The notes beneath the pieces are model-generated. The model saw only the letters and a list, made by a program, of their open reading frames with translations, made no database searches and was not told where the DNA came from. From contig JAGFNK010000216.1 in NCBI GenBank assembly GCA_025769875.1, positions 1 through 64,000 of the forward strand: DNA of 64,000 nucleotides, written 5' to 3'. Position numbers and translations under genes: made by a program. Positions 10,640-21,612 of the stretch are shown one piece after another; position 1 is the first letter of the stretch, and each line of letters starts with the position of its first letter. Source of the DNA: Russula earlei (taxonomy: Eukaryota > Basidiomycota > Agaricomycetes > Russulales > Russulaceae).

Positions 10640-11880
10640 CGTAGCGTGGGGTAGGTGCGTCCGGAATTCCCCGCGGGCCGGCAGCTCTCCGCTCCTCACC
10701 CTGCCTGTATGTCTTTGATTTGCGCTCTACACATGAGCTTAACGGACGAGTTCCGTAATATAACCTACCACGCATCAGCACTGAAGTGTCCGTCGCCTGT
10801 TCTGTTCTTCCCTGCAGGTGATTTCCCTTGCTAACTTGCCCCAATGATAGTAAATCCTCAATTGCAATCACCCCGTCGAGGAATCCTAGAACTACCACGG
10901 GATCCACGATTAGCAGGTGTCCAAGGCTGACATTCTTTTGCGCACCCATATCGCAGACATGACAAGTCAAGCACGTCATCCGATGCCGATGATACGACGT
11001 TGGCAGAGTGCTCCCTTGATGGAGGATGGAGAACAATAGGGAACCGCAGCTGCCGTTTTACAGGAGAGTTGGGCACATTGGCCATGTAGGTGAGCCGTCT
11101 TCTCAGCGCTGGTGAGTGACGTGCGTTTCTTGCTTGCTCCTTGTGATGATTGTCTTGCCTGTATGTCTCACTGTCAAAACTCGTTGGACGGATTCATAAT
11201 CTATTCAAGGGCGTCCTTGCGTGCATCTTTATCACAGATTCAAAAGCGAGCCTGTGTTCGAAGGACTACATCGCTGTCAACACGCGCACACTCCAGACCA
11301 CGGTCAGCCTGGCATGTAAGTCCGCATCGCTCCCTAGCTACATTATAAGCTGTCGGCATGAAATTCGACATCTATACACTGTTGCATGATTACGGCGTCA
11401 TATCGTGACCCTTGTTACTGACGGCATGCCTCACGTTTGGTGCAACTCGTTCACTCTCCATGGCCGACGGATTCCCACTGGCAGCTGCCCATGCAGGACG
11501 TGATCTTTGCGCTGTTTGACACGCTACCGAGTCACACGAGTAGCATAACATCATTACATCTCCGAGACGAAGATAGCAGTGGTGAGCGGCACATCAACGA
11601 ACGACCACTGACACATCCCGATCATGCCAGGATGCACGAGCTGGGGGAGGTCATGCTGCGCCCTTTGCTATGTGGATTCGTATCATCCGTGAAGGGGCCT
11701 TACGTTCTTGCTCCCCCTCTGCCATCCTATCACTCTGCACCTTCTGTTCTACCAACTTCAACCTCATCTACACTTTCAATACAAGTTCATCCCAAACCTG
11801 CCCCGCCCTATGTGTACCGGTGACCAATCCTGCCACTGTTACAGCCGTAATTCTTCCGATCAACGGCACCTCCCCCGCAA
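10640..11880. other. Spacer between copies B and C, no confident gene
   Basis: This holds short open frames on both strands only. A plus frame at 11,150-11,389 (KGVLACIFITDSKASLC) and one at 11,437-11,823 have protein-like stretches but no recognisable domain or shared neighbour, and may be decayed gene pieces. Confidence 0.35.
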
Positions 11881-12213
11881 TCTGTGCGCTTGTGCCTTGG
11901 AACTCGTCGCTGTGGCCATACTCGCGTGTTCCATTAGATAATACCGGCGAGCTCAACTTTGCCGACACAGGCGACCTCAGCCACATCGACTCGTTTCGAA
12001 CGGCGACAGCAGAACAGCAAAATGTCGCGAAGAAGGATAGAGCGAAGGAGCGGGAGGAGATCGAACGTTCATGGGATGTGCCCGGAGGAATTGACACGAG
12101 CATTGATGCAAGCTCACTACACACATCTTTGGGATGGCCGTCATGCGCCCTAGCTCGTACGGTGGTCTCTGGGAGTGGGTCGGCCGCGCCGCCTTGGCCA
12201 TAGGTAGAGGCTT
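11880..12213. repeat. Segment paralogous to 2,090-2,360, fused to F-box copy C
   Basis: This is the second copy of the segment described at 2.1-2.36 kb. F-box homology stops abruptly at about 12,214, and this segment begins within a few bases. In the first location the segment lies about 730 bp beyond the F-box stop codon, so here an internal deletion or recombination has joined the two. Confidence 0.6.
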
Positions 12214-13205
12214 CTGAGAAGGGGAGCCTCGATTTGGGCCACAAAGTCCTCCAAGTACTCGTGAACGCTGCGGAACACAAGATTGATGAGAGCGGGAAGG
12301 ACAGAGCGTGTGAGCGGAGGTCGAGGTCGACTTGCCGGATATAGAGGGGATTGGTATTCAATGCAAAGGATTTCAAGTCTGGACAAGACCGACAGGGCGG
12401 TGACCAAATCCTGGGGGGAAATATAACCGGAATCGGGAATATTCGAAAGGCGAAGAATGACAAGTTGATTGGCAGACAAGAGTAGTTTAGGAATTCCTGA
12501 AAACGAAAAATTGCTCAACGAGAGCAGTCGTAGAAGTGGTGCGGATCCGCCCAAGAACGAATCCGGAAGGGACGCCACAGTGTTGTTTTGTACCCAAAAC
12601 TGCAGATATGTCAGCTCCGGGAATGGTTTCTGCATCGCCGCTGCGAGTCTTTTCCAATGTGATGTTGGAATTCCTGGCAAGTTGATTTTACATATGCGAT
12701 GGCGGTGCTCCGATTTGAGGGCACGAGCTACGTTTCCCCAGCAGGCTTCCGATAAAGGGTGGCTTATCACCACAGGCAAGACTGGCCAGACATCCAGCAT
12801 CTTAGCCATCGGTCTTTGTCCTTCGTACTGAAGTCGCAGGTTCAGGCGACGTGGCGATGCAAACACGACATGTCGCCATCTTTGACACAAATGGACCAGT
12901 GTATGCCATTCGTTCTTCTCTATGTCCCAGTGATTCACATAGAAATGAAATATTTCCAGTAGGACACCATCGGGGAGCGTGTTGATTGTCACTCGGTCTA
13001 AAATCGACTGGTCAGTGGTCGTTATGGACACTGAGAAAAAACGACACACCCTGGCGATGTTCACAAGGACTTGCTTCCAACGACGCTTGTAAGGGTCCAC
13101 TGACAGTGCCCGAGGAGCGAGCGGCGTAAGGCAATAATGACTGGTCGAAGCCAGTGAGTAATGAGACTTGATAACGGATTTGTGAAGCTTACTCACTTCA
13201 GACAT
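12214..13205 (-). pseudogene. F-box/LRR gene copy C, 3' half missing
   Basis: The ATG is at 13,205 (MSEVSKLHKSV). The F-box (VTINTLPDGVLLEIFHFYV; WHTLVHLCQRWR) and the first leucine-rich part are open down to VHEYLEDFVAQIEAPLL. Family homology then ends at about 12,214, and the frame runs about 20 residues into unrelated sequence, stopping at 12,150. Roughly 190 C-terminal residues found in the paralogues are absent. Exon 1 ends at a good donor (GAA|GTGAGT), and the two-intron reading is open. It is divergently arranged with copy D; the two ATGs are 266 bp apart. Confidence 0.8.
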
Positions 13206-13471
13206 GTTCACGGTGACACTCGGTCGACGTACAGGCGAAAGCTCACCAGTGAGGATGTTGTAGCGATAAGATCGCGCTAGGTATAGTATCAGTCCTGGAA
13301 GTAACGAGATGGAGAATATAGGACAAAGAGCCTTAATGTGTCAATGTTAGGCGTGCCGGGCCGGGCATTCCCAACAGGGGTAAGGGGCTCTTCTTCATCG
13401 CACGAGCACGATTACCAGCCTTCCCTAACTGAAGAGCTTAGCTTTCACCTGTACGTCGAGCGAGTGTAACC

Positions 13472-15016
13472 ATGCCAAAAGTCGGTAATCTTCACGTAGT
13501 CGCCTTCGGCCTCTCCGTTATCTCCTCACCTCACTCACTGGCTTTGTCCAGTCATTATTGCCTTGCGCCGCCCGCACCTCGACCACGATTGGTGGTCCCT
13601 CACAAGCCTCGTTGGAAGGAAGTCCTTGTGAACATCACCAGGGTGTGTCGTTTTTGCTCAGTGTCCATAACGACCACTGAACAGTCTATTCTAGACCCGG
13701 TGACAATCAACACGCTCCCCGATGATGTCCTTGTGGAAATATTCCATTTCTATGTGAATCACTGGGAAATAGGGACAAACCGATGGCATACACTGGTCCA
13801 TGTATGTCAAAGATGGCGACATGTCGTGTTTGCATCGCCACGTCGCCTGAACTTGCGACTTCAGTACAGAGGACAGAGACCGATGTCTGAGATGCTGGAC
13901 GTCTGGCCAGTCTTGCCTGTGGTGGTGATAAGCCATCGATTCTCGAGCTTCCTGGAAAACTTAGTCGGTGCCCTCGAATCGGAGCACCGCCATCGCATAT
14001 GTGAAATCAACTTGTTTAACATTCCAACATCAGAATGGGAAAGACTTGCAGCAGCGATGCAGAAGCCATTCCCGGAGCTGACGGATTCGTTCTCGGGTGG
14101 ATCCGCCCCATTTTTGCGATATCTCTCGTTGGAGAATTGTCCGTTTCCTGGACTTCCTAAACTACTCTTGTCCTCCAATCAACTTGTCGATCTTTACCTT
14201 TGGAATATTCCCAACTCTGGTTACATTTCTCCCCAGGATGTGGGCACCGCCCTGTCGGTCATGTCCAAACTTGAAGTACTTGAGCTTGGATTCGAATCCC
14301 CTCTATATCCGGCAAGTCGACCTCGACCTCCTCTCACACGCTCTGTCGTCCCCGCTCTCACCGAACTTGCGTTCAAGGGCGTTCACGAGTACTTGGAAGA
14401 CTTACTGGCCCAGATCGAGGCTCCCCTTCTCACCACACTCTCCCTAACATTCTTCATTCACATCGACTTTGTCCTCCCACAATTCCACCGGTTGATCAGT
14501 CAAGTAGAATCGTTCAATTCGTGTGACAGAGCAACTGTGCACACTTCCGACCGGGCAATTCGCTTCGCAATTTTCAGAAGCGCAAATCAGCTTCCGGAGC
14601 TCTCGTTGAACATCATATGCAGCGAGTTGGGTTCGCAGCTTGCATCGCTGGCCCAGGTCTGCAGCTCATCCTTTCCCTTTCTCTCCGCTTTGGTACACCT
14701 CGACATCGTGGATTATGATGATGTCCATCGATCACACAGGAAAAATGACATGGAAGCCACTCAATGGCTGGAACTCCTGGCCCCGTTTACTGCTGTGAAG
14801 AATCTGCGCCTAACCCATCAAGCTGCGCCACATGTCTGCCAAGCGCTGGAAGAGCTCGCGGGAGAAAGAGTAACAGAAATCTTACCCGCACTCCAGAACA
14901 TTTTTGTAAAGGGCCTCGAGCCATTGGGATCAGTTCCGAAATATGTTGAAGGATTTGTCGCCGCGCGAAACCTCTCTGGTCACCCTGTGGCTGTCCATCG
15001 TTGGGATAGGACCTAG
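13472..15016 (+). CDS. F-box/LRR protein, copy D, with internal deletion
   Basis: The unspliced reading is 514 residues, from MPKV to HRWDRT. F-box: VTINTLPDDVLVEIFHFYV and WHTLVHVCQRWRHVVF. Leucine-rich segments: APFLRYLSLENCPFPGLP, NQLVDLYLWNIPNSGYIS, VPALTELAFKGVHEYLED. Compared with B, C, E and F it lacks 14-15 residues between KPFPELT and DSF (around nt 14,083), an in-frame loss within a repeat. The spliced alternative is exon 1 13,472-13,480, exon 2 13,552-13,642 and exon 3 from 13,695; the first donor (GTCGGT) is weak here. It shares a divergent promoter region with C. A probable SCF substrate receptor; function inferred from family only. Confidence 0.75.
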   Translation: MPKVGNLHVVAFGLSVISSPHSLALSSHYCLAPPAPRPRLVVPHKPRWKEVLVNITRVCRFCSVSITTTEQSILDPVTINTLPDDVLVEIFHFYVNHWEIGTNRWHTLVHVCQRWRHVVFASPRRLNLRLQYRGQRPMSEMLDVWPVLPVVVISHRFSSFLENLVGALESEHRHRICEINLFNIPTSEWERLAAAMQKPFPELTDSFSGGSAPFLRYLSLENCPFPGLPKLLLSSNQLVDLYLWNIPNSGYISPQDVGTALSVMSKLEVLELGFESPLYPASRPRPPLTRSVVPALTELAFKGVHEYLEDLLAQIEAPLLTTLSLTFFIHIDFVLPQFHRLISQVESFNSCDRATVHTSDRAIRFAIFRSANQLPELSLNIICSELGSQLASLAQVCSSSFPFLSALVHLDIVDYDDVHRSHRKNDMEATQWLELLAPFTAVKNLRLTHQAAPHVCQALEELAGERVTEILPALQNIFVKGLEPLGSVPKYVEGFVAARNLSGHPVAVHRWDRT

Positions 15017-15104
15017 GCAGGATTGATGAGTTCTTTATGCTCCCCATGTAATTCGCATCTGATATCGCTTACCTTCTGCGCGATTGTTATTACCTGGCTC
15101 CAGA

Positions 15105-15310
15105 GCATTCACTTGAGGGGCCTCGAGCCATTGGAGTCTGTTTCGAAATATATAGAGTGATTCGTCGTCGCGCGAAAACTCTCTGGTCACCCTGTGGCTG
15201 TCCACTGTTGGGATCAGGACGTACACAGGATGGATGAGTTCTTTGTGATCCCCACCTAATTAGCATCTGATATCATTTACCTTCTGTGCCACTGTCATTA
15301 CCTGGCTCCA
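15105..15310 (+). repeat. Tandem duplicate of the 3' end of F-box copy D
   Basis: About 200 bp repeats the last part of D and its flank: GGCCTCGAGCCATTGG, TCTCTGGTCACCCTGTGGCTGTCCA, GATGAGTTCTTT, TCTGATATCATTTACCTTCTG. It starts right after the first occurrence of the downstream word TTACCTGGCTCCA. The copy has diverged and carries an in-frame TGA (AGAGTGA), so it is non-coding. Confidence 0.85.
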
Positions 15311-17700
15311 AGCTCGGATCGATCGCCATTCCAGAGCCCGCGCGTGGACCCGCGTTCATCGACTTTCTCTTGTAAGGTGTGGGAGCCCGCTGGCCCGGTA
15401 AATCATGTGACTTGTACTCGCCCGCGTCGTCTTCGAGTTATTCCCTATGCCCCCTTTCTTTCATCATCTCTTAGTCTAGATTCCTATCATCATGCCTCCT
15501 GCCTCACTGTATATAAACTGTCCTCCTACCCTCTGGATGAATGGATTCTCTTTTGTGCCTCTCACATCAGTCTGCCTGCAAAAGCCAAGAAGCCAAACAA
15601 CCGCGCGCGAGGTGCTTGCTCCCCCTCTGTTCTCTCTGTCCGTACCCGCCCTCGGATCAAGCCCACTGGACTCCGCGTGCCCCGACCTGGCGCGCTACAC
15701 TCTTTCACTTGTGTTCCTTCCGCATTCTTCGTTATCCCTCCATCATATATATACGCCTGGTCACCACGCCCTGCCACGACCGTCTTTCAGCGCGCGCACG
15801 CGCCCCGGCTCACCTGACGCGCTCGCGTCTCATTCATCACATCGCCCCCGCTTCGAGGACTCACAGTCGGATGGAAATCAATGATTTATTTGTTATGGGA
15901 TCCCATTTCTCTGTCCCTTATTCTAACTTCCAACACTGTTTGTTCTGTCATCGGACTGGACTGTGAAAGTGACTGAGCCGCAGTGGCAGCTTCCCTTGAG
16001 CTCGACTGGCATGGCTATCGCGCAGAGTACAGGGAAGACCCTGACGTCACAGTCACTCTGCACCCACATTCTTTCCTGGCCAGAATGCTCCAGCTCCCAC
16101 CACTACGGTCCCACTGCGTCAAAGAATTCCTCAGCGGGGCAGCCGTGGGCAAACGCGGTCTCTTCGCATTTCCAGGAGCCGTCCAGCGCTATATTTCTGA
16201 CCGATACGAAGTGCCCATGATACCCATGTACTTGATGATGTTGCATGTGACAGTTGTTCGACCAGCTCAACCTCGTGAATAAGCTGTACGATCTTTTCCT
16301 CCTTGTAGCCCTCCAGATCGATCTGCTACGATCTGTCTTGTATTTGAATGGATCGCGCAGTAGACAATGCGCATGGACCACGTCCAAGGCGATTTCCGAG
16401 TTGCTGAAATGAACCATAGTAAACCAAACCATTCCAGAAACGAGAATCATCCAAATGGAGGCACAACGCTCACGAATTGCGCTCACGTGTTGCCTTCTTT
16501 CACAACGACCGACTCCTGCCGCGCGTCGCTGCTCTCGGTAACATGTCGTGTCACGAGATCGCTCGTGTTCGCATGCCTCTCCGATGCAGAGGCGAACCCT
16601 GGGTCGATGCCGAACTTATTACCATCGTAAAGTTCATCTCTGATGCAAAGACCGAGCATGCTCGCGGGAGTGATGTTGACGTTCCTCTGCAAAATGGGTC
16701 GCTTTGTCCTCAGAAGTGGGACAGACTTTTCTTTGCGGATGAGTTGGGAATCTTCCATATGACTTGACAGGGGAGGGGGTGTGAACCTTTGGTGAGGGAA
16801 GGATGGACACAATCTTTGTCGACGGTGAGTTCTTTATTGAGGGGGTCAGGACCGATTCATCGTCTGAAGGAAGATAAAATAATTTGCCGTCCAGTGGGTG
16901 TTACCGCCATCTGCGAACAACTGGTGAGTCGAGGGTAACTCTCGTTGGTATCGAAAGGTGGCAAAGGGAGTTGGTCGGTACTAGTAGGGGCATTGCCATT
17001 CACTTGACGGCATTAATCGTTTTTGCCACGCATAGAGGGTGTCCGTTTTGGCATCTACAAGATCATTGTGTAGGAAGAGGGAAAGCCCGTTGGCCAAACA
17101 GGCATCATGGGATTCAACATGTACAACGTGCCGTCCTCATGCGGGTAGATCCATTCAACGGATCTAGGCCGCAACTTGTTCATAAACCTTCGAATTCCAA
17201 GAAATTTGCATTCGTCTCCGCTGGACGCAGTGCAGCCAGGAGAATGAGAAGCGCTCACTGGCAAAGGACATAGCCATCTCGCAACGCCTGTGTGAACACA
17301 TTCCGCTCCCTCTCTTCCCCAGTGATACAAGGCCTCGCACATATCCCGGTGTCTGGTGCAACAAGCTGGGTTGTGCTTTCGCTTCCGCTTGTAGAAATTC
17401 CGAGCCCGCGTTCTTCAGATACACGGTCTAGTCGGGCAAGCGCCCCCAGACGCATTCCAACTCACGTGTACCGAGGCCAGGACTTGCAAAGAAGTGAAAT
17501 TGCGGTGCGCACCAGCTCGCTATGATGATGTGTGGTATTGGGAGAGCGCAAGGGCGAGGTTGACATGTCGAGACCGTCCTTTGTAGTAGTAGACGCGAAG
17601 TCCATTGGTGACGTTTCTGTGTTCGGGCGTTTCGGGGAAGAGGTGTGTGGTTTGGTGCGAGACCATTGGAAAGAAGGCAAAGACGCCGTGAGAACAAGGA
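15310..17700. other. Mosaic of unknown gene fragments between D and E
   Basis: No complete gene is recognisable. Stretches with protein-like composition are: plus 15,983-16,282 (HPHSFLARMLQLPP, GKRGLFAFPGAVQRYISD), plus 16,477-16,767 (SRVAFFHNDRLLPR, GEPWVDAELITIVKFISDAK) and minus 17,055-17,342 (FLGIRRFMNKLRPRSVEWIY). They change frame and strand, which fits decayed or shuffled genes. Bases 15,620-15,710 also resemble 21,800-21,905 in the E-F spacer (CCCTCGGATCAAG, GTGCCCC). Confidence 0.4.
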
Positions 17701-18080
17701 CATGTAACGGTTCTGAACGCTGTTTGAAGACGACAAGTGCGGAGGTGTCGGACGAGATCCTTCGGCCGTTTAGGGTTGTGCCGCTTGTCGAGCGAGGGCA
17801 CAAGCTTTCTACCTGTGTGGGCGGTCGAGGCAGCGGGAGGCGGAGGCGAGGAGAGAAGGAGGGAGACAGGGACCCTGAGGTGGAGCCGGGGAGGAAGGTT
17901 GCGAATTCCTGCTTTCGTTGTAGTAGTCGCACCAAGTCACCTTCGCAAAACACCGTTCAAGGGTAACGGGGGTGGTGGCGTTGAGTAGGGCTCTTCAGCA
18001 GTTTTCGAGGCGTGTCGGACTTGTTGGGAGAGGCGGAAGCTAGGGCGTTGGGGGTGTGTTCGCCTTGTGAATGTGTAGTT
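17700..18080 (+). repeat. 5'-flank segment shared with 4,890-5,250
   Basis: This partner of the segment upstream of copy A lies about 270 bp upstream of the ATG of copy E in the same relative orientation. The shared unit therefore includes 5' flank, gene and 3' flank. Confidence 0.6.
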
Positions 18081-18346
18081 CAGAGGCAGAGGAGTGCAGT
18101 GCAGAGCGGTCGCTGAGGACACCGCCAACTATCCTAGCGATCTTGTTCATGCCGGGTGATCTTACGAACATGTGCCTCACTGGGCCAACGGCAGTGTAAA
18201 CCATGGACGAGGCGTGGGAGACGGGCGCTCTTCATGGCGCTGATGCCGCTGGCTCGTGGGTAAATCCAGACGATCACCTTTCTCCAGGACGCTACTCACA
18301 TCCTCACTGGTGAACTTGCGCCTGTCGACCGAGTGTCACCGTGACC

Positions 18347-19918
18347 ATGTCTGAAGTGAGTAAGCTTCACAAATCCGTTATCCCGTCTCATTACTCACTG
18401 GCTTTGATCAGTCATTATTGCCTTACACCTCCCGTTCCTCGACTACGATTGGTGGTCCCTTACAAGCGTCGTTGGGAGCAAGTCCTTGTGAACATCGCCA
18501 GGGTGTGTCGTTTTTGCTCAGTGTCCATAACGACCACTGACCAGTCGATTTTAGACCGGGTGACAATCAACACGCTCCCTGCTGATGTTCTAGTGGATAT
18601 ATTCCATTTCTATGTGATCGTGGATTACTGGGGCACAAGCAAGAACGAATGGCACACACTGGTCCATGTATGTCAAAGATGGCGACATGTTGTTTTTGCA
18701 TCGCCACGTCGCCTGAACCTGCAACTTGCGTACACAGGAAAGAGACCGATGTCTGAGATGCTGGACGTCTGGCCAGCCTTGCCTGTGGAGATAAGCTATG
18801 GTTCCGACTTGTCGAACCGCTGGGAGAACTTAGTTTGTGCCCTCGAATCGGAGCACCGCCATCGCATATGTAAAATCTACTTGTTGGACATTCCAACATC
18901 AACATGGGAAAGATTCTCAGCAGCGATGCAGAAACCATTCCCGGAGCTGACATTCATGGTGTTTTCGGTAGCAACAAACACTGTGACGCCCCTTCCGGAT
19001 TCGTTCTTGGGCGGGTCTGCCCCACTTCTGCGAGAACTCTGGTTGGATTGTTCGTTTCCAGGAACTCCTAAACTACTTTTGTCCTCCAATCAACTTGTCG
19101 TTCTTTACCTTTGGAATATTCCCAACTCTGGTTACATTTCTCCCCAGGATGTGGGCACCGCCCTGTCGGTCATGTCCAGACTTGAAATCTTTCAGCTTGG
19201 ATTCCAATCCCCTCTATATCCGGCAAGTGGACCTCCACCTCCGCTCACACGCTCTGTCCTCCCCGCTCTCACACAACTTACGTTCCAAGGCGTTCACGAG
19301 TACTTGGAGGACTTACTGGCCCAAATCGAGGCTCCCCTTCTCATCACACTCCACGTAACATTCTTCATGGACATCGACTTTATCCTCCCACAACTCCACC
19401 GGTTGATCAGTCAAACAGAATCGTTCAATTCATGTGACAGAGCAACCGTGCGCACTTCCGATCGTGCAATTCAATTCGCGATTTTCGGAGAATCACTTCA
19501 ATTTACGGCCCTCTTCTTAGAAGTCAGCTGCAGACAGTTGGATTGGCAACTTGCATCGCTGGGCCAGGTCTGCAGCTCATCCTTTCCCTTTCTCTCCACT
19601 TTGGTACACCTCGACATCATGGATGATGATGTTCCTCAATCACACTGGAAAGATGACATGGAAACCACTCAATGGCTGGAACTCCTGGCCCCGTTTACTG
19701 CTCTGAGTGATCTGCGCCTAACCCATCAAGTTGCGCCACCTGTCTGCCAAGCGCTAGAAGAGCTCACGGGAGAAAGAATAACAGAAGTCTTACCCGCGCT
19801 CCAGAACATTTTCTTGGAGGGCCTCGACCCATTAGGATCAGTTCCGAAATATATTGAAGGATTCGTCGCTGCGCGAATACTCTCTGGTCACCCTGTGGTT
19901 GTCCATTGTGGGGAATAG
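18347..19918 (+). CDS. F-box/LRR protein, copy E, apparently intact
   Basis: The ATG at 18,347 (MSEVSKLHKSV) is conserved among copies. The unspliced reading is 523 residues, ending VVVHCGE. F-box: VTINTLPADVLVDIFHFYV with WHTLVHVCQRWRHVVF; a series of leucine-rich segments follows, ending ALEELTGERITEVLPALQ. The preferred model is spliced: exon 1 18,347-18,355, intron 18,356-18,411 (GTGAGTAAG...TTACTCACTGG...CAG), exon 2 18,412-18,502, intron 18,503-18,554 (GTGTGTCG...ACTGACCAG...TTTTAG), exon 3 18,555-19,918. This gives a protein starting MSE-SLLPYTSRSS and rejoining the frame at the aspartate before RVTINTLP. Alanine replaces the first aspartate of the LPDD motif. Confidence 0.8.
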   Translation: MSEVSKLHKSVIPSHYSLALISHYCLTPPVPRLRLVVPYKRRWEQVLVNIARVCRFCSVSITTTDQSILDRVTINTLPADVLVDIFHFYVIVDYWGTSKNEWHTLVHVCQRWRHVVFASPRRLNLQLAYTGKRPMSEMLDVWPALPVEISYGSDLSNRWENLVCALESEHRHRICKIYLLDIPTSTWERFSAAMQKPFPELTFMVFSVATNTVTPLPDSFLGGSAPLLRELWLDCSFPGTPKLLLSSNQLVVLYLWNIPNSGYISPQDVGTALSVMSRLEIFQLGFQSPLYPASGPPPPLTRSVLPALTQLTFQGVHEYLEDLLAQIEAPLLITLHVTFFMDIDFILPQLHRLISQTESFNSCDRATVRTSDRAIQFAIFGESLQFTALFLEVSCRQLDWQLASLGQVCSSSFPFLSTLVHLDIMDDDVPQSHWKDDMETTQWLELLAPFTALSDLRLTHQVAPPVCQALEELTGERITEVLPALQNIFLEGLDPLGSVPKYIEGFVAARILSGHPVVVHCGE

Positions 19919-19989
19919 GACCTAGGCAGGATCGATGAGTTCTTTATGCTCCCCATCTAATTAATATCTGATGTCATTAACATTCTGTG

Positions 19990-20655
19990 CGATTGTCCTT
20001 ATTTGACTCGAGTCCCTCTAGTTACTGTACTGTAAGGATACCCTTGCGGCGTTACGTGCGAATTGGATCGGAATCGCCCTACCGGAACGTGCGCGTCGAC
20101 ACACACACACACACACGCTATCTCTTTCTCTCCCTCTCTCGCTCGCACACACACTCTTTGCCTTGAACGTCCACGCGAGACGCATCCGCACATCGTCAAC
20201 GACCCCGCCTTCGCCTATACGCCGACAAAACCCCAAAACGAATGGCCGAAGAATATCGACCGACGTCACCTCCCTCGTTTCCAGTGAACGGCATTTCCTC
20301 CTCCATTTCCGCCTGTCCGACCCTGCTCCTTTCCCCTCTTAGTTACTTTTCCTTTCCTTCTAGTTAGATCTTCGTATCGATCGTTCTTGACTACGCGCGC
20401 GCCCCGCTCGTCTCGCGTTTCAGGGTATTTGTCTTATTCTTCCCTCTTTCTCCTTAGCTGCCACCTAGTCTTTTCATGTATATAGGTTTGCCTCTACCTT
20501 CGAGTACGGTACATAGCATACGTGCCCCGCCCCGCCCATACCTATCGAATAGAAGCCGTTCCCCCTCTTCCTCTCCTTTCTCTACCCATACTCACGCCCA
20601 CCGTTAACGCAGTCAAAGGCACGCCAACGTGTCTGTCTTCAGTGCCATTACTCAG
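19990..20655. other. Spacer with (AC)n microsatellite and CT-rich promoter-like sequence
   Basis: An AC dinucleotide run lies at 20,099-20,116, followed by CT-rich sequence and a TATA-like CATGTATATAGG at about 20,476-20,487. I see no gene. Confidence 0.5.
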
Positions 20656-20659
20656 ATCT

Positions 20660-20870
20660 CGTTCTTCTAACCTCGTGTGATACCTTGAATTCAATGCAGA
20701 ACACAACCGCCGTTATACATCTGTTGATGTTTCTTCCAAGCATGCATTTGTGCTCACGTCCCTTGTCGATTCTATCAACATCATATAGTTCTTCAGGCAC
20801 CCACACACATAATCACACTGCATCGAGTATAAATATAAATCACAACAATAAATCCATATTGATATCTCTG
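20660..20870 (+). repeat. 3'-flank repeat of F-box copy E
   Basis: This is the copy with the fewest CpG sites. Where the 24.0-kb copy reads CACGCAAGGATCG, this one reads CACACATAATCAC. The order of words (GAATTCAATGCAGAACA, CATTTGTGCTCACGTCCCTTG, TCCATATTGA) is the same as in the other three copies. Confidence 0.7.
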
Positions 20871-21049
20871 ACACCAGAGGAACATCCACTTCCATCCCTA
20901 CATCAGGAAAAACCTCCTTTGCTAGCAAGGAGCTAGTGACAGAATAATTTAGCAATAAGCAAAATAAGGCAAATAATAATGTAATAGCTGTCAGTAACTG
21001 TCAGTAAGTCCCACTCAATCACTCAATCACTATGCATCAAAAGTATGGT

Positions 21050-21612
21050 GGCTAAGTGCATACTGTTACCAAGTGGTTTGGGGTCTGGAAGATGCCAGAC
21101 ACTCAAACTATGGACTGCATCATTTGCATCATGTGTGCATCAGATCTTGACTGTTTATGTTCCTTGATAATGCATTTGGAACACATTGATTGTATCTTCC
21201 TGAAGATGTGTTACAGAACCAATGAATCATGTTGCTTCTGTTTTAGATGTGCCTGTACTGCTACATATGTCGTTTCCTGATTAGGAAAGTACTTAAGACA
21301 CCAAGATTGCTTCTATGGAAGCACTTAATGCTTCCAGCACCAAGATTGTTTACAGCAGAAGCAACTATTGCTTCTATGAACTATCTTTGCTACTATAGCA
21401 CCAACCAGTACTTACAGTAGCAAGAACCTTATCCCTGAGGGCTATATAAAGCCCCTCTCATCTTGTTGACATACTCTAGAAGGACATAACACTCCTTCCC
21501 CTCCATGAGTATTGCTTGCTTGACTCAAGCATATCTGCATTGGTAGGACACATTCATAGATGCAACCATTGATCTTATTTAAGGCACTTTGGAGCCTTAA
21601 CATCTGTCCCAT
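21050..21612 (+). mobile_element. LTR-like repeat, right copy
   Basis: This is the inverted partner of 6,290-7,570. It holds GGGCTATATAAAGCCCC at about 21,438-21,454 as a TATA box, and ends GGCACTTTGGAGCCTTAACA. It is very poor in CpG. No open frame with a retroelement domain is attached. Confidence 0.5.

Noticed and set aside
10587..11036. 150-codon N-terminal extension of F-box copy B
   Set aside because: The other five copies start at the conserved ATG, and the extension has no homology to their upstream regions.
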